Below are positions 51,047-58,701 of a stretch of DNA of 64,000 nucleotides, piece after piece. The first letter of the stretch is position 1. Every line of letters begins with the position of its first letter. The notes beneath the pieces are model-generated. The model searched no databases. It had not been told where the DNA came from and saw only the letters and a program-made list of their open reading frames with translations. The DNA comes from Clostridia bacterium. GTDB lineage: Bacteria; Bacillota; Clostridia; Christensenellales; CAAEEZ01. A program made the position numbers and the translations under genes. The DNA lies in assembly GCA_900755035.1 (NCBI GenBank), contig CAAEEZ010000017.1, forward strand, positions 186,001 to 250,000. The letters are read 5' to 3'.

Positions 51047-52265
51047 CACTATTAAATAATTTTACCGCAATTACTATTAGTATAATGCAGTAACCTAGCG
51101 TAGAAAAAATCGTTGCCATAGTTGCCCCAACCGTCAAAGTTTCGGTAATTGCTCCGTTAAGCGCGAGCGCTATATTCATAAACGGCACGAAGTACAAACC
51201 TATTCCCGTTGCCTTTACGTTCGTTGCAAGTACTGCAAGCACTACCACTAAAATATATATAGGCGAAGCAAACATAGATGATTCCTTTACGCTTTTTGCA
51301 ACGGTGGACATCACCAAAAATACGCTAGTTGCTAATAGTGTAGTCATAAGGACTAGCCCTAGTATATTAAATACCATACCCACGCTAAGCCCTGCGCCTA
51401 TCGATAAACTTACTCCACTACTTTTCATCAGTTGCGGGATAGATAAAATAACCGCAACGAACGGACCTATTGCCGAAAGTATCGTAATTACGGCAAGCGA
51501 GATAATTTTACCGTAGATTATGTGGCTACGCTTGATAGGAGTCATAAGCAACGTGGATATAGTGCCCCTTTCCTTTTCTCCCGCTATCGTATCCGCCCCA
51601 ACGGACATACCACCTGCAAACACGAAAATCATAAGCATCATAGGTATAAAACTTGCAAGTAACGTTTTAGATATATCTTTTTCGGTGCTAAAATCTATCG
51701 GCGCTCTTAAAATTAGTTTAGGTTGCATAGTTTCTATTACGCTATTTATATTCGTCGTTGCAAACTGCGATTTATTTAACGACACCTTACCAAATACGCC
51801 AACGACAGCCTTGTCGTTCACGTTTTGCGCATTTATTTTTTCGTCAAAGTCAGAGTTGAAGCATATCCAAGCATTATACTCTTCCTTTTCAATCGAACTA
51901 ATTATCTTGTTTCTTAGCGCTTTTTCTTCGCTCGTTGACGTTTTGTCGTCAAAGTTTATTATTCCAGACATATCTTTTAGCGCACTATCCACGTTGACAA
52001 ACTCAAAATTAAGTTTTTTGCCTGCCTGTTCAAGCATTGCATTGTAGCTAGTAAACGCATCAGCAAACTTTTCGGACGGATTTACAACTGCTATTTTGTA
52101 GTTTTGCTTAGATAAATCGTCCTGCTGTGTTGCCATTACGTTGCCCATTACCGTATAGATAATGAAAATAAGTAGCCCTGGCAATATAAACGTAGATAAA
52201 ATTGCCCTAGGATTTTTGAAAATTTTGTCTAGCTCTTTTTTTACCAAATTGAATATTTTATTCAT
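51024..52265 (-). CDS. ABC-2 type transporter permease (NatB-like)
   Basis: 413-residue exporter permease: one N-terminal helix (about 21-43), a large extracytoplasmic domain (about 44-195), then five or six helices from about 200. GADTIAGEKERGTISTLLMTPIKRSHIIYGK near 227-257 is the classic ABC-2 coupling region. It resembles NatB/YhaP proteins that export sodium or small toxic compounds. The start overlaps the ATPase stop by 8 nt. The substrate cannot be told. Confidence 0.88.
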   Translation of the reverse strand: MNKIFNLVKKELDKIFKNPRAILSTFILPGLLIFIIYTVMGNVMATQQDDLSKQNYKIAVVNPSEKFADAFTSYNAMLEQAGKKLNFEFVNVDSALKDMSGIINFDDKTSTSEEKALRNKIISSIEKEEYNAWICFNSDFDEKINAQNVNDKAVVGVFGKVSLNKSQFATTNINSVIETMQPKLILRAPIDFSTEKDISKTLLASFIPMMLMIFVFAGGMSVGADTIAGEKERGTISTLLMTPIKRSHIIYGKIISLAVITILSAIGPFVAVILSIPQLMKSSGVSLSIGAGLSVGMVFNILGLVLMTTLLATSVFLVMSTVAKSVKESSMFASPIYILVVVLAVLATNVKATGIGLYFVPFMNIALALNGAITETLTVGATMATIFSTLGYCIILIVIAVKLFNSERILYSR

Positions 52266-53049
52266 ACTTTAAGCCCTGCCTTTCGGTAAAAATTTTGAAG
52301 AAAATTTCCTCTAAATCCTTAGTTTTATCTATCGACATAATATTTTCAATAGTGTCCTCTACAACGCTTTCACCGTCGATAATAATTAGCGCCCTATCGC
52401 ACAATTTTTCCACAAGGCTCATAATGTGCGTACTAACTATCACGGTTTTGCCTTCGTCTTTCAGTTCCCTTAAATAGTCGGTTACTTGCCTTGCCGTTAT
52501 TATGTCCAGCCCGTTGGTTGGCTCGTCGAAAACTATGATATCGGGGTTGTGCGCAAGTGAAACGGCTATCGACGTTTTCTGTTTCATACCCGTTGACAAA
52601 TCGCCGTATTTTACTTCGCTAAAACGCTCTATACCAAATTTTTCAAACAAAAAGCCCCTGCGCTTATCTATTTCCGCTTGGTCTATATCGTAAAATTTAG
52701 CAAAATAATCAAATGCGTAGCGTGGCGTCATTTGGCTTTCTAATTTTAATTCGTTAGTTAGAAAACCTATCGACCTTTTAACGTTAAATTCGTCCTTAAT
52801 GTCGTAGCCTGCAACCTTTATGTTTCCACTGTCTGGTTTAATTAGCGTACTAATACACCTAAGCGTAGTCGTTTTGCCTGCCCCGTTAGGTCCTAGTATT
52901 CCAAATATTTCACCAGCATAGGCTTTGAAACTAACGTTTTTTACTGCAATCTTTTTATTCGACGAAACCTTGTCTAATTTCATCTGTTTTTTGCTAAGTG
53001 TGAAAGTTTTAGTTAGGTTTTCTACGCTAACCGTTTCAATTCTTTCCAT
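52258..53049 (-). CDS. ABC transporter ATP-binding protein (NatA-like)
   Basis: 263-residue ATPase partner of the downstream permease. Walker A GILGPNGAGKTTTLRC near 49-64, signature YGDLSTGMKQKTSIA near 147-161, Walker B DIIVFDEPTNGLD near 168-180, and the switch histidine in VIVSTHIMS near 200. It groups with NatA-like exporter ATPases. AAGGTAA precedes the ATG. Confidence 0.93.
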   Translation of the reverse strand: MERIETVSVENLTKTFTLSKKQMKLDKVSSNKKIAVKNVSFKAYAGEIFGILGPNGAGKTTTLRCISTLIKPDSGNIKVAGYDIKDEFNVKRSIGFLTNELKLESQMTPRYAFDYFAKFYDIDQAEIDKRRGFLFEKFGIERFSEVKYGDLSTGMKQKTSIAVSLAHNPDIIVFDEPTNGLDIITARQVTDYLRELKDEGKTVIVSTHIMSLVEKLCDRALIIIDGESVVEDTIENIMSIDKTKDLEEIFFKIFTERQGLKYE

Positions 53050-53052
53050 ATA

Positions 53053-53526
53053 TTACCTTATGCCGTCGTCGTTTTTAAGTAGCGAACCTTTTAGGTCCTC
53101 CCTACAATTTCTAAGTAGGTTAAGAGTATCGCCAAGCGTATTTTCGCACTCGCCTATGGTTTCTTGCAAACTACGTCTAGTTTCTATTTCTAGTTTGTCT
53201 AGATACCTTCTCGTGTCGTTTATCATTGCTTTTGCCTCTTTTTCGGCAGTGCGTAATATTTCGCTTTCGTCTATCATTGCGTTTGCTCTTTTGCTTGCGT
53301 TATCAAGTACGTTTCTTGCCTTTTCTTCTGCGTCGCTAATGATTTGGTCACGATTTTTTATAATATAGTCAGCCTCTTTTAGTCTATCTGGCACTGCGTT
53401 TTTTAGGTCGTGTAGTACGGCTAATGCGTGCTGTCTATTTATAGATATTTCGTCGGAAAAAGTTTTCCTTTTACCATCTAAAATCAATTTTTCAAGTTCG
53501 TTTAACAACATTTCTATTTCGTTCAT
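53053..53526 (-). CDS. Coiled-coil protein of the coaD neighbourhood
   Basis: 157-residue, highly charged, almost entirely helical protein with long heptad-like stretches (ADYIIKNRDQIISDAEEKAR, then SEILRTAEKEAKAMINDTRR) and no membrane segment. Similar proteins beside coaD in Clostridia are often labelled ATPase or ATP-synthase b-like, but I see no nucleotide-binding motif. The resemblance to DivIVA or AtpF is that of coiled coils only. GAGGAAAAG precedes the ATG; it begins directly after coaD. Function unknown. Confidence 0.8.
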   Translation of the reverse strand: MNEIEMLLNELEKLILDGKRKTFSDEISINRQHALAVLHDLKNAVPDRLKEADYIIKNRDQIISDAEEKARNVLDNASKRANAMIDESEILRTAEKEAKAMINDTRRYLDKLEIETRRSLQETIGECENTLGDTLNLLRNCREDLKGSLLKNDDGIR

Positions 53527-54015
53527 TTACTTTTCCTCTTTTTCGTTTTTCTTTATTTTCAGTTTTTCTATATATTCGTATACCTCAGTTGGCACAAGCC
53601 CTTTTACGCTTTCGCCATTTACTAATTTTTCTCTTATTTCCTTCGAATTAACCGTATTGTTTGCTAGCAAAAACAATGTATCAATACCCTTAAAATCAAG
53701 GTTTTGCTTGGCAAGGTCCACTTCGTACAAATAATCTTTCACGTCTCTAATGCCCCTTACCATACATTGAGCCCCAACTTTCAAACAATAGTCGCACGCA
53801 AATCCCGACGAAAAATCGGCGCTTACGTTGTCCATATCTTTAACGGCAAGTTTCATCATATCTAGGCGCTCGTCTTCGCTGAAAAAGTACTCCTTTTTCT
53901 CGTTTATAAAGGCAACGACGTACAATTTGTCAAACATCTTGCTTGCCCTTTGAATTATATCTAAATGCCCTATTGATATCGGGTCGAAACTACCTGTTAC
54001 CACTGCTATTTTCAT
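53527..54015 (-). CDS. coaD: Phosphopantetheine adenylyltransferase
   Basis: 162-residue enzyme of CoA synthesis (4'-phosphopantetheine + ATP to dephospho-CoA). VTGSFDPISIGHLDIIQRA at 6-24 holds the T/H-x-G-H nucleotidyltransferase motif in the variant S-I-G-H. MVRGIRDVKDYLYEVDLAKQN near 86-106 is conserved, and the usual C-terminal serine-rich block is NTVNSKEIREKLVNG. TAGGAG precedes the ATG, which overlaps the rsmD stop by 4 nt. Confidence 0.95.
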   Translation of the reverse strand: MKIAVVTGSFDPISIGHLDIIQRASKMFDKLYVVAFINEKKEYFFSEDERLDMMKLAVKDMDNVSADFSSGFACDYCLKVGAQCMVRGIRDVKDYLYEVDLAKQNLDFKGIDTLFLLANNTVNSKEIREKLVNGESVKGLVPTEVYEYIEKLKIKKNEKEEK

Positions 54016-54539
54016 AAAATTCTCCTAAACACGGTTACGTACGTAATGCCGTACTTTTTTTCTTTTATTTTTTCGTATCCATTAACGTCGCTCAGCGGTC
54101 TATCGCTCTCGTATACGACTATCCCGCCACTATCTAACGTACCACTTAAAAAATACGTAAGCAATTCGTTTTCAATTTCCATTTTATAAGGTGGGTCTAA
54201 AAAAATAAGCGAAAACGTATTCGTATTTCTATCCAAAAATTCTCTATACGGTAAATTTTTTACTTCGTAGTCGCCTTTTATACCACTTATATTTTTTTGT
54301 ATTACGCTAATCGCCTTTTTATTGTAGTCGTTTAACGCAACGAATTTTGCTCCCCTTGATAGCGCCTCTATACCAAGTGCACCACTTCCTGCAAATAGGT
54401 CTAGTACGACGGCGCCAGCTACGTCGAATTGAATTAGGTTAAATATACTTTCTTTTACCCTGTCCGTCGTAGGTCTTGTGTCGTCCCCTTCGATAGTATC
54501 TAATTTTCTGCCACGGTAATTTCCACTAATTATCCGCAT
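54012..54539 (-). CDS. rsmD: 16S rRNA m2G966 methyltransferase RsmD
   Basis: 175-residue methyltransferase. It starts MRIISGNYRGRKLDT, with the TRPTTDRVKESIFNLI block near 22-37, SAM motif VLDLFAGSGALGIEALSRGA near 47-66, and catalytic DPPY in LIFLDPPYKME near 117. The ATG at 54537-54539 follows GAGGG; a longer frame lies inside the upstream gene. It overlaps the formyl-THF cyclo-ligase by 14 nt. The rsmD-coaD pair is conserved widely. Confidence 0.95.
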   Translation of the reverse strand: MRIISGNYRGRKLDTIEGDDTRPTTDRVKESIFNLIQFDVAGAVVLDLFAGSGALGIEALSRGAKFVALNDYNKKAISVIQKNISGIKGDYEVKNLPYREFLDRNTNTFSLIFLDPPYKMEIENELLTYFLSGTLDSGGIVVYESDRPLSDVNGYEKIKEKKYGITYVTVFRRIL

Positions 54540-55074
54540 ATACAACGCCCTCTTCGGTAGCAACTGCATCCAATTTTACGTCAAACTCGTTTGTTTCTAC
54601 TTCGTCTACTTGCATAAACTTGTAGCCAACGCCAAGCTTGAAAGTATCTCTATTGCTCAAAAACTTGTCGTAAAATCCACCGCCTTTACCCACTCTATTT
54701 AGGCTATTGTCATAGGCGGTAAACGGCATAATAGTTAGGTCTATATCGCCAAAATAAATATTGCCAAACGGCTCGCTTATATCGAATTTACCTATATAAA
54801 ATTTCGTTCTTTCGGTAGTTTGAACGGGATATATTTCGTCGAAAACTATCGTTGGCAAAAATATTTTTTTACCTTCACGATAACATTCTTCTATAAGCTT
54901 GTCCATTTTAGGCTCGAACCCAAACGAGCAAAACAGCATTACGCTTTCAGCGTTTTTGAATACTTCGCTATTTATAATATGCTCAACGATTTTGTCGGAT
55001 TTTTCGTTAATTTCAAATTCCGACAATGCTTTAATTTTTTCTTTCATTTCTTTTCTTATAGTAATTTTATCCAT
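54526..55074 (-). CDS. 5-formyltetrahydrofolate cyclo-ligase
   Basis: 182-residue enzyme that rescues 5-formyl-THF to methenyl-THF with ATP. IRKEMKEKIKALS near 6-18 and the substrate/ATP-binding VGKGGGFYDKFLS near 131-143 are diagnostic, with DLTIMPFTAYD upstream of the latter. There is no ribosome-binding site. A TGATATAAT extended -10 box lies 6 nt before the ATG, so the transcript is likely leaderless and this promoter probably drives the whole rsmD-coaD-ABC run. Confidence 0.93.
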   Translation of the reverse strand: MDKITIRKEMKEKIKALSEFEINEKSDKIVEHIINSEVFKNAESVMLFCSFGFEPKMDKLIEECYREGKKIFLPTIVFDEIYPVQTTERTKFYIGKFDISEPFGNIYFGDIDLTIMPFTAYDNSLNRVGKGGGFYDKFLSNRDTFKLGVGYKFMQVDEVETNEFDVKLDAVATEEGVVYADN

Positions 55075-55080
55075 ATATTT

Positions 55081-55089
55081 ATTATATCA
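55081..55089 (-). promoter_or_regulatory. Extended -10 promoter, leaderless type, of the cyclo-ligase operon
   Basis: TGATATAAT on the minus strand (TG at 55088-55089, TATAAT at 55081-55086). Six nt separate it from the ATG at 55072-55074, placing the predicted start of transcription on the start codon. No good -35 box. Confidence 0.65.
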
Positions 55090-55114
55090 TATTTATTTAT
55101 ATTCGCTCTTATTT

Positions 55115-56206
55115 TTACGATAAATCGCTAATATTTTCGTATTTTACCTTTGTTCTACCGTTAAAACCTACTAATAGTTCGTGCATTGACATTTTAAGGT
55201 TACTTGCAACTTTTTCAAGGCTAAGCCCTAAGTCGCTATCAATTAAATACACTCTATCGCCTATTTCGGCTTTTACCCCCGATACGTCCACGAAAAATAC
55301 GTCCATACACGGTCTAGCAACTATTTTCACTTTACTACTATTCACCACGGCATATCGCCCCTTAAATTTTCTATTTACGCCGTCGTAATACCCACCCGTA
55401 ACTACGGCAATAGTAGCATCTTTTTTTGCAACGTAGCCGTTATCATACCCTACGTTTTCGCCTTTATTTACGTCTTTAATTTCTAATATATTGCCATATA
55501 TCTTTATTACGTCATACGTATTTTCTATCGTTTTAGCGTAGCAACCAAGCCCTATCCTAACGTAGTCGTAGTACTTATTCGTAGTTACAACGCCAATTTC
55601 TTGTGAGGATATAGCGTGCAAAAATACGTTATTATCACACTGATATTTACTACAAAAACTATCAAAAATATCTAATTGGCACTTAATATGCGTACTATCC
55701 GTACTATATAAATGCGTATATACCCCCGACAGTTTTATCCTAGGCAAATTTTTTACAAGATTTTTAACAAGCAAAAACTCTTTTTCGCTTTTAACCCCAA
55801 GCCTATTCATACCCGTATCGATAGGAATATGCACGTTAATAATTTTATTCTTATATTTTGCTATTTTATTCAATTCTTCCAAATAGTCTGCTTTGTAAAA
55901 ATTCGTTTCTAAACCGCTATCTACAATGCAAGGTATATCTTCTTTTCTTGCGTTAAAAACAATAATTTTTTTATCCGTATACTTCCTTAAACAACCACCT
56001 TCGTTTGCAGTAGCCACAGCGTATCCGTCCACAAAATCATCTACGAAACGTGCTAAATTACCAAGCCCGTAAAAGTTTGCTTTTGCAACCATTATTACCT
56101 TTGCTTTACAATGGTATTTTATTTGTACTAGGTTATTAATTATTTTACTAACGTCTACTACTTTAACTAAATTTTCTATATTATCACCTCGCAATAATAT
56201 ATGCAA
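55115..56206 (-). CDS. alr: Alanine racemase
   Basis: PLP enzyme making D-alanine for peptidoglycan. The PLP lysine lies in IMVAKANFYGLGN (usual form KANAYGHG), HIPIDTGMNRLG matches the family, and the catalytic tyrosine region VGYDNGYVAKKD plus ARPCMDVFFVD near the C-terminus are present. The open frame reaches a TTG at 56204-56206, but that codon lies upstream of the only good promoter's -10 box. The Shine-Dalgarno GAGGTG (56185-56190) points instead to the ATA codon at 56177-56179, 5 nt downstream, giving 354 residues. The first conserved block (VKVVDVSKIINNL) begins 5 codons after that ATA. The gene and product are secure; the start is not. Confidence 0.88.
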   Translation of the reverse strand: MHILLRGDNIENLVKVVDVSKIINNLVQIKYHCKAKVIMVAKANFYGLGNLARFVDDFVDGYAVATANEGGCLRKYTDKKIIVFNARKEDIPCIVDSGLETNFYKADYLEELNKIAKYKNKIINVHIPIDTGMNRLGVKSEKEFLLVKNLVKNLPRIKLSGVYTHLYSTDSTHIKCQLDIFDSFCSKYQCDNNVFLHAISSQEIGVVTTNKYYDYVRIGLGCYAKTIENTYDVIKIYGNILEIKDVNKGENVGYDNGYVAKKDATIAVVTGGYYDGVNRKFKGRYAVVNSSKVKIVARPCMDVFFVDVSGVKAEIGDRVYLIDSDLGLSLEKVASNLKMSMHELLVGFNGRTKVKYENISDLS

Positions 56207-56224
56207 ATCGGCTGATTTTGTAAA
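56196..56224 (-). promoter_or_regulatory. alr promoter
   Basis: On the minus strand, TTTACA (56219-56224), 17-nt spacer, TATATT (56196-56201). The predicted start lies at the GAGGTG ribosome-binding site. Confidence 0.6.
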
Positions 56225-56249
56225 CCTTTATAACAATTAAAAATTTTAT

Positions 56250-56290
56250 AATTATCGTTACAATAATTATTGTTTTGTAACACGATAATT
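56250..56290. repeat. Long inverted repeat upstream of alr
   Basis: AATTATCGTTACAA (56250-56263) and TTGTAACACGATAATT (56275-56290) pair over 14 bp with a 2-nt bulge. It lies 26 nt above the alr -35 box and 37 nt beyond the terminator of the ACT gene. It could be a regulator binding site or an RNA hairpin. Confidence 0.5.
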
Positions 56291-56326
56291 TAACCGCAAT
56301 TAGACTAATTTTACAAAAAAATCGCA

Positions 56327-56352
56327 ATAAAAAAGGACGCAATAGCGTCCTT
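56327..56352 (-). terminator. Terminator of the paaK-ior-ACT operon
   Basis: Perfect 8-bp stem AAGGACGC (56333-56340) / GCGTCCTT (56345-56352), 4-nt loop, U-tract on the minus strand, 17 nt after the ACT gene stop. Confidence 0.9.
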
Positions 56353-56369
56353 AAAATACAGCACTTATA

Positions 56370-56795
56370 TTAGTCTACCATAGAAGATATTAGTTTAACG
56401 TTTGCACTCTTTTTTAATATTTCAATGGTTTCGTCCGGCTTATCAGCCTTGAATAATATTATTGCTTTGCCTTGCTTTGTTCTTGCAAAAGAATACAAAT
56501 ATTCGATGTCGATATTGCATTTTTCCACTTCTTTTAGTACGTCTGCAAGTCCACCCGGCTTATCCTCGACTTCAATGCCAATCATATCGTTGTTCGTTAC
56601 GACAAATCCAGCATCTTTTAGGCAAGCCATAGCCTTTTTGTTGTCGCTAGTAATAAGTCTTACTATGCCGTATTCCTTTGTATCGGCAATACTCATAGCA
56701 ATTAGGTCAATTTTGTTTTCTGCAAGAATTGCAGTAAGGCTACATAATCTACCCTTTTTATTTTCCAAAAATACGGCTAATTGATTTACTAACAT
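56370..56795 (-). CDS. Tandem ACT-domain protein
   Basis: 141-residue protein made of two ACT domains (about 1-66 and 70-139): LAVFLENKKGRLCSLTAILAENKIDL and IGIEVEDKPGGLADVLKEVEKCNIDIEYLY. ACT domains bind amino acids. This family is regularly encoded beside phenylacetate-CoA ligase and IOR genes, where it probably senses an aromatic amino acid or a product, but no enzymatic domain is present. GGAGGG precedes the ATG, and the gene overlaps paaK1 by 7 nt. Confidence 0.9.
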   Translation of the reverse strand: MLVNQLAVFLENKKGRLCSLTAILAENKIDLIAMSIADTKEYGIVRLITSDNKKAMACLKDAGFVVTNNDMIGIEVEDKPGGLADVLKEVEKCNIDIEYLYSFARTKQGKAIILFKADKPDETIEILKKSANVKLISSMVD

Positions 56796-58108
56796 AATAT
56801 TCCCTCCTTTTTTCTTAAATCTATTACACGTTTTGCTTTTCCTTCCGTTCTAGGTAACGACGACGGCGATACCAAGGTAATTTTTGCCGAGATACCTATG
56901 CTAGATTGCATATCTTGAGCAAGTTGTTTTTGTATCGTTTCTATCTTCTTTACCTCGTCTGAGAACATTTCTTCTTTTAGTTCAACTTGTATTTCCATAA
57001 CGTCTAGCGAACCTACCCTATCTACTATTACTTGGTATTGCGGAGCAATATATTCGCCTAGTTTTAGTAGCACCGTTTCAATTTGGCTAGGGAACACGTT
57101 TACGCCACGAATAATAAGCATATCGTCAGACCTACCTTCAAGCCTTGATATTCTAGCAAACTCTCTACCACACTTGCATTTTTCGTGCGTTATCGAAGTA
57201 ATATCCCTCGTCCTATATCTTATTAGAGGTATGCCTTCCTTGTTTAGCGTTGTGAATACTAGTTCACCCTTCTCGCCGTCCTTTACAGGTTCTAGCGTAA
57301 CGGTGTCTACAATTTCAGGATAGAACAAGTCCTCAAATACGTGAGAACCAGCCCTTTCTTCACACTCCATAGCAACGCCTGGTCCACTTATTTCGCTTAG
57401 TCCGTAGATGTTAAACGCCTTTACGTGCAAATCTTTTTCAATCCTATCTCTCATCTCCTCAGTCCAAGGTTCAGCACCAAGAATTGCTACTTTTAGCGAA
57501 AAATCGTTGATATCATAACCAAGTTTTGGAATTTCCTCTGCTAGATAGGTTGCGTAAGACGGAGTACAGCACATTGCAGTTGCTCCAAAATCCTTCATTA
57601 ACATAAGTTGACGTTGGGTGTTACCGGTCGAGCAAGGCACTACTGCTACCCCAAGTTTTTCAGCGCCGTAATGCAAGCCTAAGCCACCCGTAAATAGTCC
57701 GTAACCATATGAATTATGTAGGATATCGTTATTATCAATACCTGCCATTACTAGCGACCTTGCCACACACTCCGACCAGTCGTCAAGGTCTCGCTGAGTA
57801 TAGCCAACTACCGTTAATTTACCCGTCGTACCACTACTTGCGTGTATCCTTATGATATTCTTCTTATCGGTTGCAAATAGCCCGAACGGATAATTAGCCC
57901 TAAGGTCGTGCTTTTCGGTAAACGGCAACTTCGTTATGTCGTCTATCGACTTAATATCCTCGGGTTTAAGCCCGATTGCGTCCATTTTCGCCCTATAATA
58001 AGGTACGTTTTCGTACACTCTTTTCACTAGGTCTACTAATCTTTTGCTTTGCAACTCTTTAAGTTGCTCTCGATTCATAGTTTCAATTTCTTCGTTGTAA
58101 TATTTCAT
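56789..58108 (-). CDS. paaK: Phenylacetate-CoA ligase family enzyme (copy 1)
   Basis: 439-residue adenylate-forming aryl-CoA ligase. The P-loop motif HASSGTTGKLTVVGYT lies near 89-104, YGLSEISGPG near 235-244, LIRYRTRDIT near 301 and the C-terminal catalytic ARISRLEGRSDDMLIIRGVNVFPSQ region near 325-350. In an IOR operon it probably interconverts arylacetyl-CoA and free arylacetate, in the ATP-gaining or ATP-using direction. It has a weak ribosome-binding site (GGGAT). A second copy lies at the operon start. Confidence 0.93.
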   Translation of the reverse strand: MKYYNEEIETMNREQLKELQSKRLVDLVKRVYENVPYYRAKMDAIGLKPEDIKSIDDITKLPFTEKHDLRANYPFGLFATDKKNIIRIHASSGTTGKLTVVGYTQRDLDDWSECVARSLVMAGIDNNDILHNSYGYGLFTGGLGLHYGAEKLGVAVVPCSTGNTQRQLMLMKDFGATAMCCTPSYATYLAEEIPKLGYDINDFSLKVAILGAEPWTEEMRDRIEKDLHVKAFNIYGLSEISGPGVAMECEERAGSHVFEDLFYPEIVDTVTLEPVKDGEKGELVFTTLNKEGIPLIRYRTRDITSITHEKCKCGREFARISRLEGRSDDMLIIRGVNVFPSQIETVLLKLGEYIAPQYQVIVDRVGSLDVMEIQVELKEEMFSDEVKKIETIQKQLAQDMQSSIGISAKITLVSPSSLPRTEGKAKRVIDLRKKEGILC

Positions 58109-58136
58109 AAAATAATCTTATCCCATCTTATAGAGT

Positions 58137-58700
58137 TTAATAGTTATATCCCCTTTCTAACGCTACTACGTTTATATCGGCAAACTTTGGCTTTACGGTT
58201 AAAAGCAATGCTTTTTTCATATCTTCAAAATCAATATTTAATCTTTTACCCAAAACGCCAAGCATAACAACGTTAGCCGTCTTGGGATTTCCTACTTCCT
58301 CTGCAATTTTAAGTGCGTCTACCGTAACTACGTTTTTACCGCTTTCTATCATTTTGTCAATTATTCCGTCAGGATATTGCATTTTACCTATGATTACAGG
58401 CATAGGAGCAATTTGTTGGCTATTGCATACTATTACGCCGTCCTTTTTCAAGAAGTGTTGCCATCTAATTGCTTCAAGCTCTTCAAACGACAAAATAATA
58501 TCTGCATCACCCTCTGCAATAATAGGCGAATATACCTTTTCTGCAAGTTTAACGTGCGTTACTACGCTACCACCCCTTTGACTCATACCGTGAACTTCAC
58601 TTAGTTTGCAATCCAAACCCTTAATATCGGCAAGTCCGCCAAGAACACGGCTTGCTAAAAGCGTTCCTTGTCCGCCGACTCCTACGATTAGTATATTCAT
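58137..58700 (-). CDS. iorB: Indolepyruvate ferredoxin oxidoreductase, beta subunit
   Basis: 187-residue gamma-domain-type subunit of IOR. MNILIVGVGGQGTLLASRVLGG is the family start, and GMSQRGGSVVTHVKLAEKVYSP near 56-77 is diagnostic. It works with IorA to oxidise aryl-pyruvates with CoA and reduce ferredoxin. The ATG at 58698-58700 is placed by AGGAGG; a longer frame would overlap iorA. It starts 1 nt after the iorA stop. Confidence 0.95.
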   Translation of the reverse strand: MNILIVGVGGQGTLLASRVLGGLADIKGLDCKLSEVHGMSQRGGSVVTHVKLAEKVYSPIIAEGDADIILSFEELEAIRWQHFLKKDGVIVCNSQQIAPMPVIIGKMQYPDGIIDKMIESGKNVVTVDALKIAEEVGNPKTANVVMLGVLGKRLNIDFEDMKKALLLTVKPKFADINVVALERGYNY

Positions 58701-58701
58701 A

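Noticed and set aside
53053..53526. ATP synthase subunit b
   Set aside because: No membrane anchor and no ATP synthase genes nearby; the similarity is only coiled-coil composition.
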